Positions 31,865 through 44,700 of a stretch of 64,000 nucleotides of DNA are shown here, one piece after another. The stretch is from Symbiodinium natans (Eukaryota; Sar; Dinophyceae; Suessiales; Symbiodiniaceae), in the NCBI GenBank assembly GCA_905221605.1, contig CAJNDS010002566.1, positions 52,501 through 116,500 on the forward strand. Direction: 5' to 3'. The position numbers were made by a program, and so were the translations under genes. The notes below the pieces were generated by a model that did no database searches, had not been told where the DNA came from, and saw only the letters and a list, made by a program, of their open reading frames with translations. The first letter of the stretch is position 1. Every line of letters begins with the position of its first letter.

Positions 31865-32635
31865 GGGAAGCAAGAAGGGACAGAAAGAAAGAAAGGCAGA
31901 AAGAAAGAAAGCAGGAAAGAAAGAACGAGTGCAAGACATCTCGAAAGAACGAAGGAACGAACGACAGGGAAGAAAGAAAGAAAGAAAAAAAGAAAGAGAG
32001 AAAGAAATACGGAAATAAAGAATGACAGAAAGAAAGAAATCAAGAAATCAAGAAAGAAAGAAATAAAGAAATAAAGAAATAAAGAAATAAAGAAATAAAG
32101 AAATAAAGAAATAAAGAAATAAAGAAATAAAGAAATACAGAAATAAAGAAATAAAGAAATAAAGAAATAAAGAAATAAAGAAATAAAGAAATAAAGAAAT
32201 AAAGAAATAGAGAAATAAAGAAATAAAGAAATGAAGAAATAAAGAAATAAAGAAATAAAGAAATCAAGAAATAAAGAAATACAGAAATAAAGAAATACAG
32301 AAATACAGAAATACAGAAATACAGAAATAAAGAAATCAAGAAATAAAGAAATGAAGAACTAAAGAAATACAAAAATAACGAAAGAAAGAACGAAAGAAAG
32401 AAAGAAATAAAGAAAGAATACAGAAAGACAGAAAGAACGAAAGAAAGAACGAAATAAAGAAAGAAATACATAAAGAAAGGCCTGAAAGAACGATAGAGAG
32501 AAAGAAAGAAGGAACGAAGGACAGAAAGAACGAAAGCAATAAATAGATAACGCCAGAAAGAAAGAAAAGAAATAACATCAGGGTGAAAGAAAGAAAGCAA
32601 TAAACAGAGAAAGAGTAACGAAAGACAAGCTTGCC
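31865..32635. repeat. (AAATAAAG)n / (AAAG)n microsatellite, about 770 bp
   Basis: The core is an octanucleotide AAATAAAG array, flanked on both sides by AAAG-rich degenerate sequence. It is nearly all purine on the + strand. A 199-residue Phe-Leu-Ser frame on the minus strand is repeat translation. Confidence 0.97.
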
Positions 32636-32989
32636 TCAAAACAAGGGGGTCAGGGGGTCAGGCATCTGCTTCTTCTCTCTGTCTCTCTCAATGCCCTTGG
32701 AGAATGTTTCTAAATCCCCACCCCAAGTGAAGAATGCACATTTTTCGGACATTTTGATGAACGTAGTTGGCTACCAGTAACAATCATCTTGAAATTCATG
32801 TTGCTTGAGTGGCCGGGAATGTTGGAGGAGAACAAAGGACGGATACCGGGTCAAACGATGCGCCAACAAAAGTAACTAAAGTCATCGAAGTGCGATAGCA
32901 ACAACATCGAAGCTCAACTGGCACATGGGTTGTCCAATAGCTGTCCTTCAACATAAATAGGTTTCAGACCCCGGCTCTTCGAAACTTCG

Positions 32990-33228
32990 AGACATGGGCC
33001 GGTACGAATCGGCATGAACCGGTACAGTGCAAGTTATGCCTGCCCATGTTTCCAAGATCCAGGATCCAAGATTGCAGGTAGGATTTCCAGGTAAATCTTG
33101 GAAACATGAGCCGCGCTCGTGTTTCCAGGTTCGTCCGGAACACCTCCCCATCATCTTGGATCTTGGATCATGGAGACATGAGCCGGTACAACTTGCACCG
33201 ATTTGTACCGGTTTGTGCCGGTCCATGT
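32990..33228. repeat. imperfect 235-bp inverted repeat with GATCCAAGAT core
   Basis: The left arm (about 32,992-33,072) runs CATGGGCCGGTAC...AAGTTATG...CCAAGATCC...CAAGAT. The right arm (about 33,153-33,227) returns ATCTTGGATCTTGGATC, an ACATGAGCCGGTACAACTTG segment, then CCGGTCCATG. A smaller CCAAGAT/ATCTTGG pair lies inside. It shares its core with the hairpins at 1.85 and 2.15 kb. Confidence 0.85.
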
Positions 33229-33394
33229 ATTCGACGCCAGAGACTATATGAGAACTTATGGAGAATATGAATCCCAACGCTGGGGATGGAAACGTCATGA
33301 ACAAAAAGCGAGAGCGCAGGACCATCAAACAACAGAAAGAGACCGACACAAGCCAAAAAACCTGGACAGCTGCTGGGGGGCCGGGGATATTTGT

Positions 33395-33525
33395 ATGTAT
33401 ACATATATTGTGCACAATATACATATATACATATATATATATATATACATATATATATAGACATATATATATATATACATATGCCCCTGTATGTATATCT
33501 ACATATCTGTATATACATATGTTCA
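33395..33525. repeat. (AT)n / ATAC-rich microsatellite
   Basis: Runs of ATATAT separated by ATAC and ATGT words, largely self-complementary. Confidence 0.95.
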
Positions 33526-34820
33526 TCTCTTCTTTATCATACTTGAGAGTCCGAGAGAGAGGTGCGGCCTGGGCTCGGAGCCTCGCTGTGCGCGAGCAAA
33601 GGCTTGCCAGCCCACGCTGATGCGAGCACGCTCCTCTCGGGGTTTTGTCAGGGTTTGTCAGGGCTTGGGGGTGTTTCGGGTTTAGGTTTGAGGATTCAGG
33701 TTCTAGACTTGAGGGCTTAGAGGTTGGGGTTGAGAGTTTTGGATTTCCTTTTTGCCGGGTTCCGATGTGCTTTCAAAGGCTTTGTGCTGGAGTGCGCTTC
33801 ACCGAGACGGCTGGCCCTGTCGGCTACTGGTGCTGTCCGATCGATGTTCGCATCACGCTTCTAGGTGACAGGACTGAAAACCTGTCTCGAACAGTGAGAT
33901 GGATTGTGACTCCTGGTGGGAGTGCATCTTGATTGCAAGTGGTCAGCTTTGTTCATGTGCTAATATTCCTGCTGCATTGGTGCAAGTACGTTGCATGCAA
34001 GCGGGGTGTCTGTGGGAAGCGACTTCTCCCTTGCCAAGGAAGTCTTCTTCCCTGTCGTGCCTCTGGCAGATGTGGAGCGCTTCATATCCAGCAGCGGCGC
34101 GTTGAAGCTAAAGGCGGACGTCATGTTCCACTTTACTGTCAGCAAGGAGCCTCAAAGGGTCTCATGCTGTCCAAATACAAAAAGCAGTTTAAAAGCATCA
34201 AGATGGTAGATCCGTTGGAGCACATGAAGTACGTATTGCTGAGCACGACAATACCGTTAAACACCGCGCACGCACTGTCGAGAGACTGGACCGAGTGAAC
34301 CCAGGGATTGGTTCGCGGTTATCAGCTCGGAAGGCTCGGAAGGCTCGGAAGACTCTTTGCAGAGATAATGTTCAACATGTTCAACGTACACCATGTTTTG
34401 AGGCATCACGTGCAGTATGAGGATGCGTTAAGGTGTGCTCTGACCCTGAGGAGACCTGCCCGAATGACCTTGCAACCGCCGTGCAGAGCCCGGCGCTGTC
34501 GGATCACCGGTGGATCTTGCTCTTCCTTTTTGGTTTTTCCTTTCGTGACAAGCTATGTTTAGTTGTTGAACAAATTCTGGCAGGGTTTTTCTGCGTTTTC
34601 ATGGCGCACCCGAGGCCCTACTCTGGTCATGGTGCTTCTTGGGAAAGGCCATGAAAGAGGCAGGTGCCACTTGCAGTGTCCAGCACCCCATCCTTCGAGA
34701 TCCTACTATGCAGGAGCGGGTGCACTGCCCTGAGCTTTGAAAAACCGCACTGTGAAGCCTGCTTGAAAAGCTGAAGCTGAATTTGTGTGAGTCGGTGCTC
34801 TCTGACATCGTGAGGACAAA

Positions 34821-37800
34821 GTGCTTTGCCCCGGCTCTCGCACTGGCTCGGAGGGCTTTGTGCTGGATCCCTTCGTGCTCCGACCAGGGCTGCTGCCGCC
34901 GGCAGTGCCGCCGGTGCCGGCGCCGACATCTTCGGATTCGGTGCAGGAGGTGGTGCCTGGGCTCTTCGTCGCAGGCTCTTTTCAGCCTCCCCTGCAGCGG
35001 CTCTGGCGGCTGGGTGTGCGCTACGCGCTGGTGCTGGAGAAGCTGGAACGGCCAGAAGGCCAGCGCATGCCAACCCCCTCATTTTTTTGTCACGGCCTCT
35101 TCCTTTTGGGGGTCCGGCTGATGTTTGGGACTTGGGACCATCACATCGAATACCGTGACAGAGTCCCTGGCGCCCAGGTGACCAAACTTTGCAAGCAGGC
35201 TCCGACGCTTCGGAGCTCTTTGGGGTCGAGCTCCGGGAGCTCCGAGCAGAATCCGAGGACAGAACAAGGGGGCATCACGTGCTTCGCACATTGAAGCAAG
35301 GCAAAAGCCTTCTTTTGGGGTTTCTTCTGCTCTTCTTCTGCTCTTCTTCTGCTCTTCTCTCCTTTGCTCTCCTGAGGAGCTGACCCTGGAGCCTTCGGAG
35401 GCTTTGCCTTCGGAGCTTTCGGAGCTTTCGCTTTCGGAGCTCTCTGGCTTTCCGGGCATTGCCGGGGCCACGGAAGGCTTCCTTTGCTCCCTTCTAAAGG
35501 AGAGCCACGAGAGCCGGAGCCTGGTGCTCCTGCCGCACTCTGACGAAGTCGAGCTCTGTGCGGCCGTCGCTATAGAGGTCGTGGCGAGCCTCTTCAAGAG
35601 ACTCGGCTTAGAAAAGGTGGCTTGTTCCTTGTGTTTCTTCAGCTGCAGAATCTCCTGACGAGCTTTGCACTTCGCTATGCGTCTCTCCTTGCCTCGAAGA
35701 AGCTCAGGATGGACTTTTTGGAGGCCCGGAGATATCTGAGCAGCCGCTGGGACGTGCCCGTCGGGGATTCTTGGCTGACCGCCTTTGCTTCCTCCGCCAC
35801 AGCCGCCACAGCCGAGCCGTTTTGGAAGGCACCGCCCTGGGAGGCCTTGGACAGCGAGGAGCCCAACAAAGGGCGGGCCAAGGCCCTTGCAGGCTGGTTT
35901 GCGGAAGGCCTGGATGTGGTGTCCTTGGGGGCGGTGCGATCCTGGGACCTTCAATTTGCCAGCAGAGATGAAGAGATCTGTGAAGTCTGTGAAGAGCCGA
36001 TTCTGAAGATCCCGGGGAGTCTTTTGTACGTTCCCGAGAATGGTTGGGGAGCGGTCCCAGAAATCTTCCGCGCCTACCGGGCCTGGCGCGCCCGGCTGAA
36101 CCCAAAGTCGCCGAAGCCGAAGTCGAGGTCGAAGAAGTCAAAGACCCCTGAGAGACCCCAGAGGCTGGGTTCACAGGGTTCGCTATGCTCGCCGTCTTCA
36201 GACCCTGGTCCGCTTGAGCCCCTGGTGACACTCCGATTCTCAAAGTGCCTGCTTCAGGATGAGATTCTCGCATTCCCGCATTCCTTCAAAGAAGACCACG
36301 GACAGACCTGGCATTTGGTGGCTCTCGTGTGCAGTTCCACCAGGACTGAGAAGCCTGCATGCATTCCAGCAAAGGATGCGAAGGCCATGAAGGCCCCAAA
36401 GGCGCCTTCAAGATGTCGAGCCGTCACGTTCCTGCACGGAGGCGGAGGGAAGGAGTGGCTTGTGGATGGCAACGCTCAGATGCACGAGATCCGGCGCTGG
36501 CCGCTCGGATCCGTGCCGAACGCGTGGCTGTGCACGCGAGACCTCACGCCGCAACTGGCCGTCTACAGCACGCTGGCCCCCCGCGGCCATGTGAAGCTGC
36601 CTCACCTGACCCGGCTTCCTGCCATCGCCGGCTGGCGCTCCGACCTCACTGCGACTCTGACGGTGCGCGTCGTCACGGAGAAGTCGCTTCAGATGACCCG
36701 GGGCTCTTTCGCTGGCGGTGCTGAGGTGCCAGCGTCTGCCGAGCTGACGCTTCCCATGGCCGCGTCTCTCGAAGACCTCAAGCAGCAGATCCACCAGCAG
36801 ATGCGGATCCCCGCGGAGCGAGTGCCAGGGGATCCTGTTGGGAGCCTAAGGTACCGAAACTTAAGTGAATGAGTACTCCCAAAGCACAGCAATTAGCCGA
36901 CATAGTCGATGTAAGCCTAGTACAAGATCCGGCACTGCCAGCTTCAAAACATGGATGAATCATGATGAATTCAGGAGCGCCAGCTGCTGCTGCAAATTCC
37001 GGACACAGGCTGGGTCTTGTCGGATAGCAGGGGCTTAAAATGGCTTAAATGCACGCCATCTCGAACGGTCGGACGCCGTGCAGGCTCCTCATGGCTATTG
37101 CCGGTTCGAAGCCCGGTGTCCTCGCTTCTACCACTGGCAGTGGTGCACGGAATGCCCATCACTCCGACCGTGCTGCTGATGTTTCAGTCCGATGGAGGCC
37201 CCTCGAATGCCTCGAATGCCTCGAATGCCTTGACCTCGATGCTGAGCTGGGAGCCAAGTATGGACCTCCCAGAGCTGGTGCCTTTGCTCTGCAGATTCTT
37301 CTCGAAAGACACCTTGGAGCACCATGTCTTGGGCGTCCTCCTTGCAGAGACCGGCCAAAGCCTCCTGCGGCAACTCTCGCCGCTTCTCCGGCGCCTCGAC
37401 AGCTTCGAGAGCTTCCAAAGAAGCGGCGAACAAAACGGCGAAAGCGGCGAGAAGGCCTTGGCAGGGTTTCTGGGCCCCGGCCCGGGATCCCTGGTGAGCT
37501 TCGCGAAGGAAGGAGCTGTGGGAGCTGTGGGAGCTGTGGGAGCTGTGGGAGCGGAAGCTTTGGCTCTCGAGAGCCTCCGCCTGGAGCTTCCACTACGGGC
37601 GCCCCTCGGCCTCCCATGCAAGAAGTAAGGAGAGAGTAGAGCAGAGGGTGGGGTGCACGAGAGTCCCGCATCTCTCTTTCATTCAGAACTTCCCTATTGG
37701 CTTGTCTTGGCTCTTCCCGGCTCTTTCCGAGGTGTCCGAGGATCTTCGGAGCAGCCGTGGACCTGGAAAAAGATGCCTGGCCGCATAGGCAACATTCGGA

Positions 37801-39450
37801 GACCTTAGGGCTATGCCACGCGGCGAAGCGCCTTGTGCGCTCAGTTGCTCCGAGGCCGCCTGCGGCCGCGCTTCCTCGGACCTGCCGGCGGCCGAGGCCT
37901 GGATGGAGCCGGAGCCGGAGAAAGCACAGCCCATGAGCCTTGCCTCGGAGCGCAGCTGATTTTGTGTGGGGTTTTGTGGGTCTGTGGATGTCTGTGGTGG
38001 CCCGTTACTTCGCCTCTGTTCCAAAGTTCCCAACTGAAGCATAGTTGCTTGCATGATGGTTCCTGTTACTGTTTCGTCACTCGTGGTGGTGCAAGATGCA
38101 TGTCACTAGGCAATGGCTGCTCCAAGGTGGTCTCGGTGTAGCCGACGGTTGTGCTATGCACATGTGCAGATCACATTCCTACCCTGAAGACCTACGAGTG
38201 CAGTGGTTACTAGTGGTTCCTGTGCTCCTGTGCCGAGGCTTGGGTGCCTGTTCCTGCACACCGAGATAGGGGAGAACCAGAAAGCAAAAGGGAGCTCTAC
38301 GAAGGGTAAAAGCCAGGGTAAAAGTGAGAAGGACAGGATCCTGTTGCCCTTCTGGCGAACCTTGGCAAAGGCCTTGAGGGAGGCAAGCGGCTCCGATCTC
38401 CAGGTAGATTTGGTGGCCGCGAAGCCCTGCAAATATCATTCGATGGCCCTTCATGACCTGGAGCTCGAGTGTGAGCATGGAGAGCCAGGCGGCGAGCTGG
38501 GCGAAGAGCCAGGCGAAGAGCCGGGCGAAAAGCCAGGCGACGATCCGGGCCAGGGTGAAGCGTCGGGCTCCTTGGGATTGCCGCTGTCTTTGGTGATCTT
38601 CCACCTGAGGCCTGTCTCAAAGCTCACGGCCCAGGCGCTTTGCCGAGGCTTCGCGGCCGACCCTTCCGAAGAGAGTTCTTCGAGTTCTTCGAGTTCTTCT
38701 GGCGTGCTTCGGGGGAAGCTTGCGAGGCATCGGCCGCGTGAGCTTTTGCTGCTCCACGGGGCGCGTTGTGGGGCGCAGGCGGAGTTGTGGACGAGCGTCT
38801 GCTTTGGGTTTAGGGAGGGGGTGCCCCGTCCGGCTGGACCTATCCCTCTGGATTTCCTGGCGGCCTTAGACTTCTTCGGGGTGCCCCGCTTCGTGGACGT
38901 AAAGACTCGGCACTTTGGGCCCTGGAACTTCGCCACTGGCACTACTCCTCTCGCTGTGCAGTGGGCATCGCCTGGGCCCAAGGTGCCCCTCTTGCAGTGG
39001 GAGCCGGAGAAGGGGCCACGCAAAGGCCCTCACCAAAGCGAGGGAGGTCGCGAACCGGAGGAAGTCTCAGAGAGCGACAGCGAGCACAGCGAGCACCGAG
39101 GTGAGCACAGAGAGCACGGCGAGCACAGCCAGCCGGACTTGGAGGAAGAGGATGCCGAGGATGCCGAGGATGCCGAGGATGCCGAGGACGTCCAGCTGTG
39201 GGGTATCATCAAAGCTCTGAGGAAGAGATGGGCCGACGAGACAGACTCGGAGGATGAGGGGACGAAGGCCCAGCTATGCCTTCCTGATCATGAGTCTAAT
39301 CGTAGTCTAATCGTAGTCCATCGTCGTGTGAGATGGGAACAGGGAAAAAGCTGGGAGAAGGGGCACGAGAGAGTTTCCGACCGCCGGCCGTGCAGGTGGC
39401 AGATGCTGCGCCGTGCGAAGCTGCCAGTGCTGAGCCTGCGCCGGCAGTGG
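34821..39450 (+). CDS. diverged USP-like gene with ubiquitin-like domain, multi-exon
   Basis: Probable exons: 34,880-35,060 (VVPGLFVAGSF, GVRYALVLEKLE); about 35,405-35,616; 35,643-36,830; 36,975-37,040; about 37,190-37,620; about 38,204-39,290; 39,395-39,449. The third has GQTWHLVALVCSST and KEWLVDGNAQMHEI, which resemble the strand before the catalytic His and the W-x-x-(F/V)-D-D strand of ubiquitin-specific proteases, but the G-H-Y motif is not visible. A ubiquitin-like segment spans an intron: SLEDLKQQIHQQMRIPAER, then RQLLLQIPDTGWVLSDS. The fifth exon adds helices and AVG repeats. The sixth is long and acidic with EPGE and EDA repeats and a Ser run. Family assignment beyond a USP/Ubl relative is uncertain, and it may be more than one gene. 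Confidence 0.45.
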
Positions 39451-41787
39451 GTCAGGTGGGTCTGGAGAAGTGCATTGAGCAGTCCAACAAGGACAAGTCG
39501 CTGAGTCCAGGCTGGGGACGAGTCGGAACTTTTTTCGCGAACTTTTGTGCTGGTGCGAAGCATGTTATGCTGCTCAACATCATCACAATGGCATGACTTG
39601 TGGCATGACACATGGCATGACATATGGCATGACAATACGCCACTGCCACGCTGCCACGTGCCGCGGTGCTTTGAGGATGCAGCCCGGGGAGCAGCCCCAG
39701 CAGCATGAGGCCAGGCTTGTCAAACATGGAGATGATGGGGGAGAGTCGGGGAAAGGGGGGGAATGCCAAGGCCCAAGTTCACGATGCTTTCATCCTCTTC
39801 TGGGAGCCCCAAGCGAAACTTCGTGTACACCGACCAGGCTGCAAGATTCTGCATCTTGGCAACTCTTTTGGTAACTTTCCGAATCCTGGCGCATGCCAGG
39901 AGACGTCGGAGGCCACAGGGACACACTCGCCCTCACCAGCCACTGGGCGGAGATTTTGAGGAATCGAACCGACTCTGATTAGAGCAGGCTCGTTTATGTA
40001 AGCCCCAGAGAGCAAAGGAAAGCACATGAATTCGTACACTTAGAATAGGACCTGAGTTCAGAAGGGGTGTTTGGTTTTCATGCTGGCTTGTCCGTCGACC
40101 AGCCAGACCCGTCAGTCAGTCGCTCGGTCGGTTCGGGATGCCATCGAATGGAGCTGCTCCAAAACCTTTCTAAGCTTCCATCGAATGGAGCTGCTTCAAA
40201 ACCTGTCCACTCCAGTCATACGAGAGCATAGGGTTGCGAGTCTATAGTCTGCAGCCGGTGTCCGTTTGTGTGTTTGTTTTCGCGCTGCCCCACCCTCAGG
40301 AGGAGTGGGTGCCAGACAAAGCTTTGTGCTGCATTTTAGGGGACTCACGTTTGAGCATTGTTGTGTTTGTTCATCCTTGGCGGCATTGTGTTTGCAAAGG
40401 TGGGGGGGGGGGTCGGGGGGAGGGGGCCTGCGCTCCACCAACCTCTCCGCTTCTTTTGATGCCAGGAGCAAGACCTGCATCTTGTCCAACCCCATCATAC
40501 GAGCACTGTGTTTGCAAATGGGAGGAGGGGGTTGCGGATCCAGAAGTATCACCAAAGGCTGTGCGCGATCAGAAACCCCGACAAAAAGCAGGCCTAAGCA
40601 GGCCTTCCTACGAGAATTGTGCTTGCAAATGGGGGGGATGCTGCGCCCGCCCCAGCCCCCCTTGTCTTTGTTCTTTGCCCGTGCAAAGCTTGCCATGAAA
40701 GAGCTTGATGCCGTCGAAAGGAGCCTGAACCTTGTTAGAACTCATCATGGTAGAATTGTGCTTGCAAGTGGGGCTGCCAACCCCCTCCCCTTTTTCCCAA
40801 CCCGCTGTGCCGTTGGGGTTGCCGTGTTTTGTCCTTGCAAAGCTTGCCATGAAAGAGCCTGATGCCATCGAAAGGGGCTACTTCGGAAGTCAAAAAGCCG
40901 TCATACAAGAATCGTGCCTGCAAACGGGGGAGGCCCTCGCCCCCCAACTCCCCACGCTTTTGGGGCTTGCTCCGCTGAACCCTCTACTGTTGTTGGCCAG
41001 TTGCCAAACGCCCTAGCTGCAGCCGCTGCACCCTCTTCGTCGAATCGTAGAACGCTGGAAATTTTAGTGTCACCTTTGCGGACGCCGCACTCAAAGTACG
41101 TTGTCAGTCGATAGGGGGCGAGTGCATGGGAGGCGTTCTTCCTTCGTTCCTGAGTATATCCCTCGACCCAGGCCTTTCAACCCTAAGACCAAAATAACGC
41201 AAGGGCAACAAGAACAAGCGTGCCCAACAAAGACTTCCGTTCGGAAGCTCCAGCGTGCCCCCGTAGGCGCCAAAGTAGTGGGGGCCGCAAATGTCCAAGG
41301 AACCTCTGGGGGCAGCCCCTGAGTCCTGGAGCTCTCCACCTTCCATGCAGTGGAAGACTTTCGTGCGGAAGGTCTCCACGGACGACCGAGCCACGGCAAA
41401 TCAATCGGAGATCCGAGGGCTGGAGTTGAGGGCCTCAGGTGCCGTGCGCAAGTCAAAAGACCCCCTCTGTTCCAGGCACAGACATAGGGCTTCTTAGCAA
41501 ATATTTCTCAGATCCTTTTCCGCAGGCAGTGATGACATGAAAGGAGGGCTCGCACACAGAGATCGAAGTTGACCACCAAAGCCAAAAACAACCTCACCTC
41601 GAAGCATGCTGCATGTGCGGAGATGTGCGTTGAAGTAGCAGCGGACCCAGACCCAAAAGAGCACTGAGCTTTGGTGACTCATCCCGCTACGACTTGAAAG
41701 CCCAAGGTCCCAGCACTTATCAGCACCCATCAGCACCCATCAGCACCCATCAGCACCCAGAGCCTCGGTTTACGAACCATTTCTGAG
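39451..41787. other. spacer with repeat array; possible upstream exon of the next gene
   Basis: No domain is seen. An ATG frame at 41,291-41,450 (WKTFVRKVSTDDRATANQ, EIRGLELRASGAVR) could be an upstream exon of the CCCH gene, because that gene's first clear exon starts with two bases of a split codon. Four and a half copies of ATCAGCACCC occur at 41,718-41,760 just before it. Confidence 0.4.
40130..40990 (-). repeat. degenerate repeat array with roughly 110-155 bp spacing
   Basis: Variants of TTGTGCTTGCAAATGGGGG occur near 40,388, 40,508, 40,616, 40,757 and 40,912, and variants of GCCATGAAAGAGCTTGATGC near 40,691 and 40,847. CCATCGAATGGAGCTGCT occurs twice near 40,141-40,190. On the minus strand these read as repeated Pro-run-CKHN and DGIxLFHGKLC peptides with stops and G-tract length changes. 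It looks like a decayed interspersed repeat family rather than a gene. Confidence 0.7.
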
Positions 41788-44700
41788 GTGTGGTGGAGAT
41801 CAGCGAACCGCGCGGCCGCAGCACCATTCCGTCTGTGGGGGAGAAGGGCGCGCGCTCTGAGCGGTGTCCGCAGCTGGCGAAGATGGGCATCTGCTTCGAG
41901 GGAGCCCGGTGCCAGCATCAGCACCCGCCCGGTGTGCAGCTTGCCCGCGCCGAGCCGTGCCCCTTCGGCGGAAACTCCCGAGAGGCCTGTCCACTTCGGA
42001 ACCTTTGTGCCTTCACGCACGGCGAGGCGGAGCAGCGCTGCCCGCCCATCTTCCGGGCCCGAGGGAACGACCCTGCCGGAGACGAGGACGGCCTGGCGGA
42101 TGCGGCGCACGTGGTGCGGCGGTCCTTGGGCCAGAGCATGGACCAAACGGTGGCCCTGCTCGCCGAGGCCCGGGCCTTGGGGCTGGTGGACGACGTGCGC
42201 AGCGCGGAGCGGAGGCTTCAGAGCTCCTCGGGCTCTCTGGGACTGATAAGACTGAATCAGGGATCTCATTTTCCTCATCTTGACATGTCGTGGGATCTAT
42301 ATGTATCATGTGCATTGGCATTATCTACATATGCAATTTGCTTGTGTAACTCATTGTTGCTGAGGAACTCTACACGAGCAGACCGTGCCGCAGCGGTTGC
42401 CCTCGCTGCCCTGGCTTCCATCGGCATCACCGTCTCCGACGGGTCCAAACAGACATCCCGGTACTGCTGGCACGGGCTGCCAAGCACAGGAAGCATCAGC
42501 CGGCTCGATGCCACGTAGCCGGGCGCTGAGCCGGGCCTCGTCTTGCGACTCCTTCTTTGACGGCGAGGCCATGCGCTTCGTGCTGGCACCCTCCACACCG
42601 GGCGACATCACGCAGTCCAACTCTCCCCGATCGGCACATTCTCACAGCCACACCCCAGGCGGTTACCGGCCAGATTCCCATGCCTGGGATGACTACCACG
42701 GCATCTACAGGCCTGGGTCCTTACCCAGTGCAGCTAGCATTGACTGTGCGCTTCGCAACATGGCGGAACAGGCGTCTCTCCAGGTGCCCTCATCGAGCAC
42801 GGTGCAGGACACCTTCGAGGAGGTTGCGGTGACTCCGCTGGTCCTGCGTGCGCCGCTCCGCCGGCGAAGCAGCAAAGCCTCCGCGGAGCCCGCGCCGCCA
42901 AGCTTGGGGTTCATGTGGCACACCAGTCCCTTTGCCATCTCCAGGACGCCCAACATCCACACACCCAGCCATCACTCTCCTGCCCGATCTCCCACCTCCT
43001 TCAGTGGCTACTGCTCACCCATCCCAGGTTTCCCCTCCGGGCTTCCCTCCGGGGTGGCCTCCCCGAACCAGCGCCGGTCGGGCTATTCCTCCCCATCCAC
43101 CGGCCTTTCGACGGGCCTAGGTGGCACCTTCTTCGCTGGGGCGGCCGCCGCGGCCACGCAGTCTGGGCTGATGCGCCGGCTCATGTCCCTGCGCGAGGTG
43201 GGCAACTACACGTGGAGCATGCCCCTAGCAGCCAGTAATGATGTACGTCGAGGGTTCGTATTTCTGTTATAGGGTTCCTTATGAATCTTGGGTGACTGTA
43301 GATCTCGTACCTCATGTTCAAATGCTTTCGATTGTGCACACAGGCCCGGGGAGAAGAGCGGGAGGAGGACAGCGAGTGGTCCAGCGAAGACATCTCAGAC
43401 GGTGACGGAGAGGCACCCGACTTGCTGGAGCTGCTGTTAAAGCACGCCGAGCGGGTGGCCCCACGTCGCGGGGGTCGGGAGCCGAGGCTGCTGTGCCTGG
43501 ACCTAAGCTCCGAGCTGCTGCCCGTGCGGCTTCGGGGCTTGCTGCCCTGCCACTCGATCCCCTTCCTCAATGCCTGGGTACAGGCACTGCTGGCATGTTC
43601 GCCTCTGGTGCATCTTCTGGCGCAGGAGCCTGCTTCTCAAAAAAGGGGAGACTCTGTAGGACTCTGTAGGGCCATGATCGTGCATGATAGTGGTGACGAT
43701 GTTACCCTAGTGGTTCCACGATGTGCACTGGGCAGATTGTGCGCAGGTGTCTCGGCAGAACCAGCAGCCACGGCCAGCCTACAACTGCTTGATGCAGCTT
43801 GCATGGGAGTTCTACGGAAGTATCTGGAGCCCGAGCCCTGAGCATCCTGAGCGTAGGCTGGAAATGGTGCAGCCGGTGCTGGGCAACCGGCCACCAGTTG
43901 CCATCGACGCCGCCTTCTTTGCTGAGCCTTTGCTGAGACGATTCGAGCGGGGCAAGTCGGTTCAAGAGGCGCCAGTCTTCCCGAGGGTCCCAGGCCTCCT
44001 TGGCCCCGACATGTTCTCCTGCTTCCTGCGTTTTTTCCTTGGCGAGCGGCTTCCTCAGTTGTTCAACTGAGGTCAGCTGACAGACCGCTTAGAACGTGCG
44101 TGTGCGTGTGTGCGTGCGTGCGTGTGCACGTTCGCGTGTGTGCGTGTGTGCGCGTGTGCTTGTGTGCTTGTGTGCTTGTGCGCGCGATGGTGTGTATGTG
44201 TGTGTGTGTGTGTGTCAAGGTGGAGTCATTCAACTCTTGTCCGATTCTTCTGTTGCCGTTCCTACAAGGCCGACAAAACTGCTTGCGATTCGAGTGGAGT
44301 CCAGTGGAGTGGAGTGGAGTAGAGTGGAGTGGAGTCGAGTGGAGGGTGGAATTTGTGTCCGAGGTGCGTGCAAATCATGCTACGGCACGAGGCCATGCCA
44401 CCTGCCGCATCTGTTGCGCCATGTCGCACCCGCTGAGGCTTCACGACGAATGCAAATGGCCGACCCTGTCAGCGGTGCCTTACCAGCACGAGGACTCTCC
44501 GATGATGCGGATCTTCGGGGGCCTTGTCCGCAAAACATCTCAAGGGAGGCGCGTGAGCAGCTTGGGCGATGGGCACGCGCATGCTCACAACGCTCACACA
44601 GACGTGGCGCCGTTCCTCCTGCTGCACCTGGACCTTGCAGACCCCTTCATGGACCCCAAGGTGCCGATCTCTGTGGAGGGCGCGGTGGAGCAGCTTCTGG

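Larger units (their letters stand above)
30770..34820. other. repeat-rich intergenic DNA, no gene recognised
   Basis: Open frames here have no recognisable domains. The main features are the AAATAAAG array, an inverted repeat at 32.99-33.23 kb, (AT)n at 33.4-33.5 kb, telomere-like wording at about 33,660-33,740 (GGTTTAGGTTTGAGG and similar) and a GGCTCGGAA triplet repeat at 34,326-34,352. Confidence 0.5.

Noticed and set aside
32040-32639. 199-residue Phe/Leu/Ser frame resembling a membrane protein
   Set aside because: Pure translation of the AAATAAAG microsatellite.
34930-35060. DSP-like N-terminus (VVPGLFVAGSF, LGVRYALVLE)
   Set aside because: Similar to the phosphatase strand at 53.5 kb, but no C-x5-R loop is found downstream; too short to call a phosphatase.
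35079-35954. 291-residue minus-strand open frame
   Set aside because: Antisense to + strand exons joined by a phase-matched short intron; its Ser/Glu run mirrors the CTTTCGGAG repeats.
39945-39975. tRNA T-arm-like GGTTCGATTC on the minus strand
   Set aside because: The flanking bases do not pair to form a T stem, and no D or anticodon arm is found.
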